Source: Cardiobacteriaceae bacterium
GTDB lineage: Bacteria > Pseudomonadota > Gammaproteobacteria > Cardiobacteriales > Cardiobacteriaceae
NCBI GenBank assembly: GCA_030525785.1
Contig: JAUNEA010000007.1
Location: 1-64,000 of the forward strand
DNA length: 64,000 bases
Direction of reading: 5' to 3'
Shown: piece after piece, positions 53,819 through 63,300 of the stretch
How the letters are laid out: each line of letters opens with the position of its first letter
Numbering within the stretch: position 1 is the first letter of the stretch
Notes under the pieces: generated by a model
Seen by the model: only the letters and a program-made list of their open reading frames with translations
What the model was told of the DNA's origin: nothing
Database searches by the model: none
Program-made: the position numbers and the translations under genes

Positions 53819-54400
53819 TTAATAATAGCGTCGCCAAGCTTTGGGATCTTGCTGGAGACCTGCTTCTTGCCATACACCGCGTTTGGCTTTTTTCGCCAAC
53901 ATCTCTGCTTGTCGATAGATTTTAGGAGTTGATTTATCGGCATAAGCAACGGCAAATCCTTGTTCTACCAGCCAGAGATTGAGATTATTTTCGTTGTGGT
54001 AGAGTGTGCCTAGTGTACGTTGATAAAAATCAGCGCCTGAGCTGTGTAACTTAAAATGCTGGGGTAGAAGAGAATCCAAAGCGCTTTGGGCATGCTCACC
54101 ATAAGGATTTTGTTTCATTTCAGGAGCATCAATACCATGTAGGCGGATTTTGAGATATTGACCTGAACAAATGGCGCCAATGGTGTCACCATCAAAGACA
54201 GTTAGTTTGGTACAAGATAGGCGTTCAGATTCACGGAATGCAGGGAGAGGAGAATCCCAGTGAATGGTTGGCAAAGCGCTTTGGGTGGAGGGGGAGAAAT
54301 AAAGCATCATGGTGCCAGCGAAGGCGTAAATGATGAGCGAATCTCGCCATGTTGGTGGAAGTTTGAACCATTGCCAAAGCGCTTTGAGGGTTTGGGGCAT
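53819..54400 (-). CDS. Membrane-anchored thermonuclease (SNase) paralogue 1
   Basis: A 193-residue protein with an N-terminal hydrophobic anchor (about 20-36, SLIIYAFAGTMMLYF) and an extracytoplasmic staphylococcal-nuclease domain (about 63-185). Active-site residues are present: calcium-ligand region VFDGDTIGA, Arg in IRLHGIDAPEMKQ, Glu in YGEHAQSAL and Arg in FYQRTLG. It cleaves DNA or RNA in related proteins. It lies 15 bp downstream of a paralogue on the same strand, sharing AYADKSTPKIYR and the QDPKAWR end. Confidence 0.88.
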   Translation of the reverse strand: MPQTLKALWQWFKLPPTWRDSLIIYAFAGTMMLYFSPSTQSALPTIHWDSPLPAFRESERLSCTKLTVFDGDTIGAICSGQYLKIRLHGIDAPEMKQNPYGEHAQSALDSLLPQHFKLHSSGADFYQRTLGTLYHNENNLNLWLVEQGFAVAYADKSTPKIYRQAEMLAKKAKRGVWQEAGLQQDPKAWRRYY

Positions 54401-54415
54401 GAGATAGATGGAGAA

Positions 54416-55018
54416 TTAGTCGTTGGTTTGGTTTTGTTTGCGCCACGCTTTGGGATCTTGATGTAAACCTTCTTCACGCCAAACACCTAACCGCGCAGCT
54501 TTGGCGATAGCTTCTGCTTCGCGGTAAATTTTGGGGGTGGATTTATCTGCATAAGCAACAGCATGTCCTTGTTTAACCATTTCCAGATTGAGATTTCTGC
54601 CTTGTGTATAGAGAATGCCAAGAGTGCGCTGGTAGCGATCCGTGCCATTGCTGTGTAATTCAAACTGTTTGGGGAGCATGCGTTGCAAAGCGCTTTTAGC
54701 GCGTTCGCCATACGGAGCTTGTTTCATTTCAGGGGCATCGATACCCACGAGCCGAACGCGAACCGTTTGGTCTCCACAAATTGCGGTAATAGTATCGCCA
54801 TCATAAATGCTTTTTAGGAAACAATGTGTTTGTTCGCCTTTGGCTAAACCTGTGGTGGTTGGGGTGGTATTGGGTTGGTAGGTGGTAAATCCTAATGCTG
54901 CCAGAATCATCGTGGCAAGAGCTATGAGTGGGCGATAATAGGGAGAGCGTTTGAGAGAGCTGGGGACGATAGCATCGAGTTGTTTGATAGGATTGGGGGT
55001 AGATTGGCGACGTGACAT
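54416..55018 (-). CDS. Membrane-anchored thermonuclease (SNase) paralogue 2
   Basis: 200 residues if started at MSRRQST (55018); the frame to 55072 adds 18 residues of doubtful value. One membrane helix (about 30-48 from 55018, PLIALATMILAALGF), a linker rich in Thr and Pro, and an SNase domain with IYDGDTITA, VRLVGIDAPEMKQ, YGERAKSAL and RYQRTLG. All catalytic residues are kept. The two tandem nucleases probably arose by duplication and sit outside the inner membrane. Confidence 0.88.
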   Translation of the reverse strand: MSRRQSTPNPIKQLDAIVPSSLKRSPYYRPLIALATMILAALGFTTYQPNTTPTTTGLAKGEQTHCFLKSIYDGDTITAICGDQTVRVRLVGIDAPEMKQAPYGERAKSALQRMLPKQFELHSNGTDRYQRTLGILYTQGRNLNLEMVKQGHAVAYADKSTPKIYREAEAIAKAARLGVWREEGLHQDPKAWRKQNQTND

Positions 55019-55087
55019 GTGTGGTAGATAAGGTGAGCGAAAGAAAAAGCGCTTTGGGAAAGTTGGAGCCAAAGCGCTTTGATGAGG

Positions 55088-55384
55088 TTACTTTTTGTGG
55101 CTGGAGGAGGCATCGACCCGTTCGCGTAACTCTTTGCCCGCTCGGAAATATGGAATGTATTTCGGCGGAACTTTCACAGGCGTTCCCGTTTTAGGGTTTC
55201 TGCCTGTACGCGCTTCACGATGGTGTACAGAAAAGCTACCAAAGTCACGGATTTCGACACGATTGCCAGAAGCTAGGCTGGCGCTGATTTTCTCTAAAAT
55301 ATGCTTCACAGCATCTTCCACTTCTTGAGGTTTTAATTGCGAGTGTCGCATTGCTAAACGCTCAATCAGTTCTGATCTATTCAT
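55088..55384 (-). CDS. ihfB: Integration host factor beta subunit
   Basis: The beta subunit of IHF, which bends DNA, 98 residues from ATG 55384 ([11 protein letters not shown]) with AAGGAAC upstream; the longer frame to 55468 is not expected. Family segments are [20 protein letters not shown] and the proline tip [20 protein letters not shown]. It lies downstream of rpsA, as in E. coli, but separated by a terminator. No palindrome copy inside. Confidence 0.95.
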   Translation of the reverse strand: MNRSELIERLAMRHSQLKPQEVEDAVKHILEKISASLASGNRVEIRDFGSFSVHHREARTGRNPKTGTPVKVPPKYIPYFRAGKELRERVDASSSHKK

Positions 55385-55560
55385 AATAGTTCCTTTAGTT
55401 GAAATACGAAAAGTCGGATTGACTTCATCAACCCACCGAAATGGTGGAGCCTTGCATATCACACACAATATGCAAACTTAATCCTTCTTGCATGCAGCCA
55501 GCGATTATACCGAGCTGCAGCGGCTGTTTCAAATACCTGAAATGGTACAATTTAAAACAG

Positions 55561-55592
55561 AAAAGCTGCTAATCATGAGACTAGCAGCTTTT
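55561..55592 (-). terminator. Intrinsic terminator of rpsA
   Basis: AAAAGCTGCTA (55561-55571), 10-nt loop, TAGCAGCTTTT (55582-55592). On the minus strand it follows rpsA by 50 bp and is followed by T-rich sequence, separating rpsA from ihfB. Confidence 0.85.
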
Positions 55593-55641
55593 AAATCTCT
55601 CATGCGCTTTGTCGAGAGATTCCACAAAGCGCTTTGTTCGA

Positions 55642-57312
55642 TTATTCGTCTTTGAGTTCTTTAAAGATATCGCCTAAAGAAGTACCAGAAGATTGGTTTT
55701 CTTTGCGTGTGTAATCTTTAATGACAGCTTTCTCATCGGCAACATCTTTGGCGCGAATAGATAAGCTGATTTGTCTTTGACGACGGTCAACATTGATAAT
55801 TTTAGCTTCAACGCTATCGCCAACGTTCAAGACTTTACTCAAATCTTCTGTGCGCTCAACAGAATATTCAGAAGCTTTTAAAACCGCAGTAATATCATCG
55901 CTCAAACGAATGATAGCTTGGTTTTCATCAACGCTTTCAACAGTTCCGCTAACGGTTGTACCACGACCATTGCTGGTGGTGTAGTTGGCGAAGCTATCTT
56001 GAGTTAATTGTTTGATGCCTAAAGAGATACGCTCACGTTCAGCATCGATAGAGATGATAACCGCTTCAACCTCTTGACCTTTTTGATAATGACGTACAGC
56101 TTCTTCTGGGCTTTCATCATGTGAAAGATCAGATAAGTGGATTAAACCATCAATGCCGCCTTCTAAGCCAATGAATACACCAAAGTCAGTGATAGATTTA
56201 ATTTGACCGCTGATTTTGTCACCTTTGCTGTGTTTGCGGTCAAATTCTTGCCATGGATTGACTTGGCATTGTTTCATGCCTAAAGAAATGCGACGACGCT
56301 CTGGGTCTAAATCCAGAATCATGACATTAACTTCTTGACCAACAGCAACAAACTTGCGTGGGTTAACATTTTTGTTGGTCCAATCCATTTCAGAAACGTG
56401 AACCAAACCTTCAACGCCATCTTCAATCTCAACGAATGAGCCATAATCAGCAATATTGGTTACTTTACCTTTGGCTTGGCTGTTGATGGGGTAACGTTCA
56501 ACAATATCAGCCCAAGGGTCAGCGCCTAATTGTTTTAAGCCCAAAGAAACACGAGCGCGTTCGCGGTCAAATTTAAGAACTTTAACTTCCAATTCTTGAC
56601 CAATTTCAACAACTTCAGAAGGATATTTTACGCGTTTCCAAGCCATATCTGTGATATGGAGGAGACCATCAACACCGCCAATATCCAAGAATGCGCCGTA
56701 GTCGGTGAGATTTTTAACGGTTGCTTTAACCACATCACCTTCTTGAAGGTTTTTCAACACTTCATCACGCTCAGCGCGGTATTCTGTTTCGAGAACAGCA
56801 CGGCGAGAAACCACGATGTTGTTGCGTTTTTGATCCAATTTGATGATTTTGAATTCAATTTCTTTACCATCGATAAAGCTTGGGTCTTTGATAGGGCGAA
56901 CGTCAATTAATGAGCCAGGTAAGAAAGCTTTCACGCCATCAATCTCAACAGTGAAACCACCTTTAACACGACCTGAAACCAGACCTTTGATAATTTCGCC
57001 ATCTTGGTGTTTTTTCTCCAAAGCGCCCCAAGTGCGTTGGCGTAAGGCTTTTTCATAAGAAATACGGGTTTCGCCCGTGCCATCTTCAACGGCTTCCAAA
57101 GCAACTTCAACTTTATCGCCAACCGAAACGGTTACATTGCCCAATCCATCTTGGAATTGAGTGATAGGAACAATAGCTTCGGATTTCAAACCAGCGTTTA
57201 AAACCACGAAATCTTTACCGATTTGGATAACTTCCGCTTCAATAATAGAATTTTGTTTCAGTTCGGTGCTTTCGATGCTTTTTTCAAAGAGTTCTGCAAA
57301 TGATTCAGACAT
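55642..57312 (-). CDS. rpsA: 30S ribosomal protein S1
   Basis: Binds mRNA on the 30S subunit and is needed for initiation on many mRNAs. The 556-residue protein has six S1 domains, as in other gammaproteobacteria; the four C-terminal ones are most regular ([60 protein letters not shown] and a last [13 protein letters not shown]). No full palindrome copy lies in this 1.7-kb gene, although the degenerate AAAGCGCCCC occurs near 57020. Confidence 0.97.
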   Translation of the reverse strand: MSESFAELFEKSIESTELKQNSIIEAEVIQIGKDFVVLNAGLKSEAIVPITQFQDGLGNVTVSVGDKVEVALEAVEDGTGETRISYEKALRQRTWGALEKKHQDGEIIKGLVSGRVKGGFTVEIDGVKAFLPGSLIDVRPIKDPSFIDGKEIEFKIIKLDQKRNNIVVSRRAVLETEYRAERDEVLKNLQEGDVVKATVKNLTDYGAFLDIGGVDGLLHITDMAWKRVKYPSEVVEIGQELEVKVLKFDRERARVSLGLKQLGADPWADIVERYPINSQAKGKVTNIADYGSFVEIEDGVEGLVHVSEMDWTNKNVNPRKFVAVGQEVNVMILDLDPERRRISLGMKQCQVNPWQEFDRKHSKGDKISGQIKSITDFGVFIGLEGGIDGLIHLSDLSHDESPEEAVRHYQKGQEVEAVIISIDAERERISLGIKQLTQDSFANYTTSNGRGTTVSGTVESVDENQAIIRLSDDITAVLKASEYSVERTEDLSKVLNVGDSVEAKIINVDRRQRQISLSIRAKDVADEKAVIKDYTRKENQSSGTSLGDIFKELKDE

Positions 57313-57323
57313 GATGTTCTCAG

Positions 57324-58013
57324 TTAAGGGTTGATTTTGCTCAAGATAAGCGCTTTGGCTTGCTTGAGGACTTCGTGAATGGATAGAAAGCTGGTGTCAA
57401 TAACCACAGCGTCTGCCGCTGGTTTGAGTGGCGCGGTGGTGCGTTGACGGTCGCGTTCGTCACGCTCAGCGATTTCTCGCGTAAGCTCCTCTAGCTTAGC
57501 ATCTTCGCCTTGTGCTTTCAACTGTAGAAGCCTTCGAGTAGCGCGAACTTCCAGTGAGGCTGTTAAAAAGAGTTTGACTTCAGCCTCAGGAAAAACCACT
57601 GTTCCCATATCGCGCCCATCAGCCACCAAAGCGCTTTGGCTAGAAAAATGGCGTTGAAAATCCAGTAAAGCACTTCGAACTTCAGGATAAGCAGCGATTT
57701 TGGAAGCCACTGCGGCAACACGCTCGTTGCGGATTTCTGCTCCTAAATAGCGCCCCTTGAGACACGGCATAAAAGCGCCATCGCGCATTTCAAAACGCAA
57801 ATCCATTTGCGAGACCAAAGCGCTTATTTCCTGAGCGGAAGCCTCATGCAAACCCTGTTCCAGCGCTGTAAAAGCCAGCAAACGATAAAGCGCTCCGCTA
57901 TCTAAGTAGGCAAAGCCCAGTTCTTGAGCGAGGGCTTGGCAAAGCGTGCCTTTACCCACACCAGCTCCGCCATCAACCGCCACCACAAAGCGCTTTGTCA
58001 CACTCATGCCCAA
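57324..58013 (-). CDS. cmk: Cytidylate kinase
   Basis: Phosphorylates CMP and dCMP. The 229-residue P-loop kinase has [12 protein letters not shown], the YLDSGALYR substrate loop and [15 protein letters not shown]. It lies 11 bp upstream of rpsA, the conserved cmk-rpsA order, and overlaps aroA by 10 bp. Confidence 0.96.
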   Translation of the reverse strand: MGMSVTKRFVVAVDGGAGVGKGTLCQALAQELGFAYLDSGALYRLLAFTALEQGLHEASAQEISALVSQMDLRFEMRDGAFMPCLKGRYLGAEIRNERVAAVASKIAAYPEVRSALLDFQRHFSSQSALVADGRDMGTVVFPEAEVKLFLTASLEVRATRRLLQLKAQGEDAKLEELTREIAERDERDRQRTTAPLKPAADAVVIDTSFLSIHEVLKQAKALILSKINP

Positions 58014-59314
58014 TCCTCAATCATCAAGCCAGCCTGTTGTGCCAAATGGCGGAAGGTTGGGAAGGATGTTGCCACATTTTCGCAATCTTTCACGAGGATA
58101 GGAGCGCAGGCGCGTAAAGAGGCAATGGCGAAACTCATAGCGATACGGTGATCGCTTTTGCTGTCGATGGTACCACCTGTAAAAGCAACGCCATTTTTGC
58201 CATAAATGGTGATGCTGTCGTGGGTGGTTTCGCAGGCAACGCCTAAGGCAATGAGTCCTTGTTCCATTGTGCTTAGGCGGTCGCTTTCTTTGACGCGCAA
58301 TTCCTCTAAAGCGCTTGCTCGCGTGATGCCTTCAGCGCAGGCAGCGGCAATGAACAAAATGGGGAATTCATCAATGGCAATCGGCACCAATTCTACAGGT
58401 ACATCAATACCACGCAAGCGTGAGGCGCGAACTCGAATATCTGCTACAGGCTCTGCACCAGCCAAACGTTCATTTTCCAGCGTAATATCGCCATTCATCA
58501 TTTGTAGCAGTGTGATGATGGCAGCACGAGTTGGGTTGATACCAACATTGGGCAATAAAACTTCTCCTTCAGGCGCAATCAAGGCAGCCACGATGAAAAA
58601 GGCAGCAGAAGAAATGTCTGCGGGTACAGTTAAATCGCACGCGTGCAAAGTCTGCCCACCGCGAATACAAAGCGCTTTGTCCTCCTGCCGAATCTCAACG
58701 CCAAAAGCTTTGAGCATACGTTCGCTGTGGTCGCGGCTGATGCCTGTTTCTGTGATACGGGTTTCGCCTTCGGCATACAAGCCAGCCAAGAGTAAGGCTG
58801 ATTTTAGTTGTGCACTGGCAACGGGCAAAGTGTAATCCAAACCCTGCAAAGCGCTTGGGTGTAAGACAATCGGCGCAGTGCCATTTTCGCTGATTTCAAT
58901 ATTGGCGCCCATTTGTTTTAAAGGTAGAGCCACACGTTTCATGGGGCGCTTCATCAAGGAATGGTCACCAACAAGCGTTGATGAAAAGGCTTGCCCTGCC
59001 AAAATACCTGCCATAAGACGCATGCTGGTGCCACTATTGCCTACGTCCAACTCGTGTTCGGGAGCGCGTAAACCACGCAAGCCCACGCCATGAACGGTTA
59101 CTTCGCCCTCTCCATGATGTTCAATGCTAACGCCCATTGCTTGGAAAGCACGCATGGTGGCGAGGCAGTCTTCGCCTTCTAGGAAGCCGTGAATATGGGT
59201 GGTTCCTTCTGCCAGTGCGCCAAACATAATCGCGCGGTGGGAAATGGATTTATCGCCTGCAACGGTGAGGTTTCCAGCAAAGCGCTTTGAAGGAGAAATA
59301 AGCCAGTTTTTCAT
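58004..59314 (-). CDS. aroA: EPSP synthase (3-phosphoshikimate 1-carboxyvinyltransferase)
   Basis: Transfers enolpyruvate from PEP to shikimate-3-phosphate in aromatic synthesis. From the ATG at 59314 (AAAGGA upstream) the protein is 436 residues: AGDKSISHRAIMFGALAEG, LDVGNSGTSMRLMAGILAG and the late RVKESDRLSTM are diagnostic. The frame stays open to 59500 but that part overlaps tyrA. It forms a tyrA-aroA-cmk-rpsA run. Confidence 0.96.
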   Translation of the reverse strand: MKNWLISPSKRFAGNLTVAGDKSISHRAIMFGALAEGTTHIHGFLEGEDCLATMRAFQAMGVSIEHHGEGEVTVHGVGLRGLRAPEHELDVGNSGTSMRLMAGILAGQAFSSTLVGDHSLMKRPMKRVALPLKQMGANIEISENGTAPIVLHPSALQGLDYTLPVASAQLKSALLLAGLYAEGETRITETGISRDHSERMLKAFGVEIRQEDKALCIRGGQTLHACDLTVPADISSAAFFIVAALIAPEGEVLLPNVGINPTRAAIITLLQMMNGDITLENERLAGAEPVADIRVRASRLRGIDVPVELVPIAIDEFPILFIAAACAEGITRASALEELRVKESDRLSTMEQGLIALGVACETTHDSITIYGKNGVAFTGGTIDSKSDHRIAMSFAIASLRACAPILVKDCENVATSFPTFRHLAQQAGLMIEDWA

Positions 59315-59339
59315 GAAAAATCCTTTTGTGTTTTGTGGG

Positions 59340-60221
59340 TTAGAGTTGTTGGTTGTAGTGATTGTCACGCGCGGCTTTGGCGCGGGTGAACAACTCTTCA
59401 ATCGCGCTTTCATCGCCAGTAGATAAAAGCGCTTTGAAGGCTTGAATACGCTGTTCATAGGTGGTGAGCAGTTGTTGTAACACTTCTGCATTATGCACAC
59501 AAATATCGCGCCACATCACAGGGCTACTGGAGGCAATGCGTGTAAAATCGCGAAAGCCACCTGCGGCATAGCTGAAAATATCCTCATGATGCAAATCTTG
59601 ATTCAGCATGTCTACCAGTAAATAAGCCAACACATGGGGTAAATGGCTGGTTGCGCCCAAAATTTCATCATGGGCATCTATAGGCATATAGCTGACGCTT
59701 GCTCCTGCTTGATGCCACAATCGGCTAACAATGCCCAAAGCTCGGTCTTGGGTATGGGGGAGGGTGGAAACAATCACTTTGTGGCGTACAAACAAATCTT
59801 CATCAGCCGCCTCAACTCCTGATTTCTCGCGCCCAGCAATGGGGTGTGCAGGCACAAAAAAGGCTGGCACTTCCCCAAAAGCGCTTTGCATGGCGAGGAA
59901 AACACTGTGTTTGGTGCTGCCGACATCTGTTATCACCACATACTCTTTCAGCGACAAAGCGCTTAGTGCTTGGCAAATAGGGAAAAAGGCTGCCACAGGT
60001 GTAGACAGCACAATGACATCAGCGTCAACCAACGCCTCAAACTCAATCGCACGATCAATAATCCCCAGTTCTAAGGCTTGTGAAAGCGCTTTGGGGTTGT
60101 GGTCAAATGCCCAAATCTCACGCACCGCACCAGCTCGTTTAAGCGCTTTGGCAAATGAGCCTCCGATTAAGCCCAAGCCAATGATGGCTAGGGTGTTTGT
60201 GATGGGAGATTCTGTTTTCAT
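59340..60221 (-). CDS. tyrA: Prephenate dehydrogenase
   Basis: NAD(P)-dependent oxidation of prephenate (or arogenate) in tyrosine synthesis. The 293-residue monofunctional TyrA has the Rossmann loop IIGLGLIGGSFAKAL, DVGSTKHSV, HPIAGREKSG and HLPHVLAYLL. No chorismate-mutase or ACT domain is attached. It starts by overlapping the NYN-like gene by 4 bp. Confidence 0.94.
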   Translation of the reverse strand: MKTESPITNTLAIIGLGLIGGSFAKALKRAGAVREIWAFDHNPKALSQALELGIIDRAIEFEALVDADVIVLSTPVAAFFPICQALSALSLKEYVVITDVGSTKHSVFLAMQSAFGEVPAFFVPAHPIAGREKSGVEAADEDLFVRHKVIVSTLPHTQDRALGIVSRLWHQAGASVSYMPIDAHDEILGATSHLPHVLAYLLVDMLNQDLHHEDIFSYAAGGFRDFTRIASSSPVMWRDICVHNAEVLQQLLTTYEQRIQAFKALLSTGDESAIEELFTRAKAARDNHYNQQL

Positions 60222-61342
60222 GAGGGGTAGCGCGTGGTTTTGGTGTAGCGCATCAGATGGTTCACTTCATCAACCTCAGCGCCTACAACCGTATTCAACA
60301 AGCTGACAAAATCCTCAAAGCCATATTCGCGGAATGACCAACGTTCGCTGACATATTGTTCTACATCATCTAAATCTGCCCAGCCGTCTGTGCCTTGATA
60401 GTCGTGGAAAGCTTGTTCTAGCACATCAAGCAATGAGGCATAGTCAATTTTGCGACAGAACAAACGGGTAGGGCTTTCGTAGTGGAATTGGAGCGCGGGA
60501 ATAGCGCGGAGAAAATCGGAGAGTTTGGGATAGCCCAACATTTTGTAATCAAAGGTGGGTTGGAGATAGCGAAGATAGCCCCCGAGTTTGGTGGTTAGCG
60601 TCCAGCCATCAGGTTCAGCGCAATCGCGAATGGCTTTGTAGACCATCGTCCGTAAAGGCAAGGAGCGAATCATGCGTTTTTGTGGCATGGGGGTTGAATC
60701 ATCGAAGTTATCTTCTTCCTCTGGTTCTTCATCGGTGGTGGGCAAAGCGCTTTGCGATTCGGAGAGAAACGATGATTCAAAAGTGGCGCGAGAGTCTTTG
60801 TTTGGGTTGAAGGCATTGGCGTGGGGGCGATCGAAGAAAGAGCGATCAGTGTAGTGAATATGGCGATCAAGCAGGAAAAATTGGTCACACCAAGACTCAT
60901 AATCCAAGCTCGTTTCCCAGCCATAGCCGAAAACTTGAATGCCTTCAGCTCGCGCTTTGGTAATCAAAGCGCTTTGCATAGGGTCATGCACACATAAGGC
61001 AATCGCATCGATTTTTTTCGAAAGGATTAAATCCATCGCATCAATCAACAAGTTGCTGCCGATGGAAATGGCTTGAGGGTCTAGCTGAGGCATGGCTTGT
61101 AGACCATATTCATGCAGCTTATCTGATGACCATGCTTGGTTGAATTGTTGATGATGGGCATAGAGGCGTTTGATGATGAGGTTACCTTGTTTATTTAAGA
61201 GATGAAACAGTGAAGGTAATAAAGCGCTTTGAGCATAATGCGCGTGCAACAATAAAGCGATACGTAGCGATTTTGGGGAGTGTTTTATCTCGGTTTTGTG
61301 AGAAAAAGAACGTGAACGATGGGATAACAAAGGGTAAGACAT
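60218..61342 (-). CDS. NYN-like / OST-HTH (LOTUS)-like protein
   Basis: About 374 residues from ATG 61342, chosen because GGAG lies 6 bp upstream. The N-terminal part (about 25-165) follows the pattern of NYN RNase domains (KRLYAHHQQF, SNLLIDAMDLIL, GIQVFGYG), but the expected acidic residues are missing: LLLHAHY replaces the usual L-I-D start and CVHDPMQSAL replaces the S-S-D-S-D-F block. After an acidic linker, two repeats similar to OST-HTH/LOTUS RNA-binding domains follow (about 225-295 and 305-370; LGGYLRYLQPTFDYKMLGYP, DFLRAIPALQF). A nuclease-dead RNA-binding role is my inference. Coupled to tyrA. Confidence 0.65.
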   Translation of the reverse strand: MSYPLLSHRSRSFSHKTEIKHSPKSLRIALLLHAHYAQSALLPSLFHLLNKQGNLIIKRLYAHHQQFNQAWSSDKLHEYGLQAMPQLDPQAISIGSNLLIDAMDLILSKKIDAIALCVHDPMQSALITKARAEGIQVFGYGWETSLDYESWCDQFFLLDRHIHYTDRSFFDRPHANAFNPNKDSRATFESSFLSESQSALPTTDEEPEEEDNFDDSTPMPQKRMIRSLPLRTMVYKAIRDCAEPDGWTLTTKLGGYLRYLQPTFDYKMLGYPKLSDFLRAIPALQFHYESPTRLFCRKIDYASLLDVLEQAFHDYQGTDGWADLDDVEQYVSERWSFREYGFEDFVSLLNTVVGAEVDEVNHLMRYTKTTRYPS

Positions 61343-61381
61343 ACATTTCTCCAATCTTATAACAATAATGTATTTAAAAAC

Positions 61382-62158
61382 TTATGGTTGGATATTGAAA
61401 AATCGGTAGGTGTTCTCATCAAGTTGGGCTTCTAAAAGCTGGGGATTGGTTTGTAAACATTCGCTCAACACACGCAAGACTTCAGGTAAATATTTCGGCT
61501 CATTGACACTCGGCACAGGGCTTAAGGTTTTGGGGCTGAGATAAGGGGCATCTGTTTCAATCATCAATCTATCACGTGGAATATGTTTGACGGTTTCGCG
61601 CAAATCTTTGCCGCGTTCGGGGTCGCATAGCCAGCCAGTAATCCCAAAATACACACCCAAATCTGCCATTTCCTCCATTTGTGCCCGAGTGCCTGTAAAA
61701 CAATGCCAAACCGCGCCTGAGAGTTCAGGCAAAGCGCTTTGGAGCAAAGGAGCGAAATCATCATAAGCGCCACGTTCGTGTAGAAAAACAGGCTTTTGCA
61801 CATCTTTCGCAATCAAAAGTTGGCTTTCAAAGCAGGCGCGTTGGTTGGCAGGGGTGGCGTAATTGCGTACATAATCCAAGCCCATTTCTCCCACAGCTAC
61901 GCAGCGTTCATCTCGTGCCAAGCTTTGAATCAATAAGCGATGCTTGGGTTGGAATTCGTTGGCGTGGTGGGGGTGAAAGCCAGCAGTTGCATAAAGGCGT
62001 GGAAACTTATGGGCGAGAGACAAAGCGCTTTGATTACTCTCTTCATCGCTGCCTGTGATGATTTGCGTATGAACGCCCACACCCTCTGCCGCTGAAACCA
62101 GTTCTGCAGCGCGAGAGCGTAAGCGCTTTGATGCCAAATTAACGCCAATATCAATCAT
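61382..62158 (-). CDS. tatD: TatD-family metal-dependent nuclease
   Basis: A 258-residue TIM-barrel DNase of the TatD type. The N-terminus MIDIGVNLASKRL matches TatD proper rather than YcfH or YjjV, and the blocks AGFHPHHA, AVGEMGLDYVRN, VFLHERG, HCFTGT, GITGWLCD and IETDAPYLSP supply the metal ligands and family signature. It is 10 bp downstream of a small membrane-protein gene. Confidence 0.94.
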   Translation of the reverse strand: MIDIGVNLASKRLRSRAAELVSAAEGVGVHTQIITGSDEESNQSALSLAHKFPRLYATAGFHPHHANEFQPKHRLLIQSLARDERCVAVGEMGLDYVRNYATPANQRACFESQLLIAKDVQKPVFLHERGAYDDFAPLLQSALPELSGAVWHCFTGTRAQMEEMADLGVYFGITGWLCDPERGKDLRETVKHIPRDRLMIETDAPYLSPKTLSPVPSVNEPKYLPEVLRVLSECLQTNPQLLEAQLDENTYRFFNIQP

Positions 62159-62168
62159 AGAGAGCGCG

Positions 62169-62351
62169 TTACAGCTGAATCAAAAGAATCACAAACAACA
62201 ACACGCCGCCCATCAACAGCGCGAAGGTTTGCCAATGTTGCTCAGCTTGGCGTGATTTCTCAAAAAGCGCTTTGATGCCACCACTTTTGTGGGCTTGATA
62301 CAAACGCCATAAGAAAAATCCCATCAGCAGGGCTATAAAAAACTTATCCAT
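62169..62351 (-). CDS. Small membrane protein, unknown
   Basis: 60 residues with a hydrophobic start (about 4-18, FFIALLMGFFLWRLY), a charged middle (KSGGIKALFEKSRQAEQHW) and a C-terminal helix (about 42-59). It fits between tatD and the dehydrogenase gene with gaps of about 10 bp on each side, which supports a real gene. I recognise no family. Confidence 0.6.
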   Translation of the reverse strand: MDKFFIALLMGFFLWRLYQAHKSGGIKALFEKSRQAEQHWQTFALLMGGVLLFVILLIQL

Positions 62352-62361
62352 CGTTGCTCCT

Positions 62362-63300
62362 TTATCCCTGAATGAATTGTTGTACTTGCTCCGTCAAGAT
62401 GCGCCATAAAGCGCTTTGAGCATTCTCACTTGCCCATGCATTGTGTGGGGTGAATAGAACACGAGGGTGATGTTTGAGAGAGAGCAAAGGCTCATCATCA
62501 TGCGGGGGTTCGTTCACGAAAACATCAGTGCCATAGCCGCCGATTTTACCTGCATTTAAAGCATCAACCACCGCTTGTGAATCCACCACGCCACCACGTG
62601 CCATATTCAGAATCAAAGGTTGTTGTTTACAGTGGGCGAGGCGTTCGGCGTTAATCCAGTTTTGGGTTTCAGGGGTGAGTGGGCAATGCAGCGAGATGAT
62701 GTTGGCGCGTTGGAGCAGCTCTTCAGGGCGAACATAATGTTCGTTGCGCGGCAAAGCGCTTTGGCGTTCAGCAAAGATAACCTTCATACCAAAAGCTTGC
62801 GCCCTTTTAGCAACTTCTTGTCCAATAGCGCCACCGCCTACAATGCCCCATGTTTTGCCGTATAAATCCAAAATAGGTAAATCGGTTAAGCAGAAACGAC
62901 CATCTTGTTGCCAAGTGCCATCAAGGCTTTGTTGATGATAGGGCAACAAACCACGCGCCAAAGAGAGTGCCATCATCAAGGTATGTTCTGCGACACTGAT
63001 GGAAGAATAGCCTGCCACATTGTAAACCGTGATACCAAGCGCTTTGGCGGCTTCTAAATCGATATTGTTCAAGCCTGTTGCGGTGATTTGTACCAGCTTC
63101 AAATCAGGCAAAGCGCTTAAGATTTCGCGCGTAAGGGGTACTTTGTTGGTGATGGCGATGTGTGCGCCTTGCAAGCGTTCGATGATGATTTCTGCTTGGT
63201 AGGGCGTGCGTTCAAAAACTTGCCACTCCGTGATGCCTTGAGGAGCGGGAAGGGAGGTGGTGGGAGAGAAGGTAGCTCTGTCTAAAAATACGGCTTTCAT
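62362..63300 (-). CDS. D-2-hydroxyacid dehydrogenase
   Basis: A 312-residue NAD-dependent D-isomer-specific 2-hydroxyacid dehydrogenase, close to glycerate dehydrogenase/hydroxypyruvate reductase (HprA). The Rossmann loop is VGGGAIGQEVAKRA; catalytic residues are Arg in NMARGGVVD, Glu in VFVNEPPHDDEPL and His in FTPHNAW. Its ATG overlaps the stop of the upstream TPR gene by 4 bp. The exact substrate is not decided. Confidence 0.88.
   Translation of the reverse strand: MKAVFLDRATFSPTTSLPAPQGITEWQVFERTPYQAEIIIERLQGAHIAITNKVPLTREILSALPDLKLVQITATGLNNIDLEAAKALGITVYNVAGYSSISVAEHTLMMALSLARGLLPYHQQSLDGTWQQDGRFCLTDLPILDLYGKTWGIVGGGAIGQEVAKRAQAFGMKVIFAERQSALPRNEHYVRPEELLQRANIISLHCPLTPETQNWINAERLAHCKQQPLILNMARGGVVDSQAVVDALNAGKIGGYGTDVFVNEPPHDDEPLLSLKHHPRVLFTPHNAWASENAQSALWRILTEQVQQFIQG

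Noticed and set aside
59315-59500. 62-residue N-terminal extension of AroA
   Set aside because: It overlaps the end of tyrA in another frame and is absent from the family; ATG 59314 has a ribosome site.
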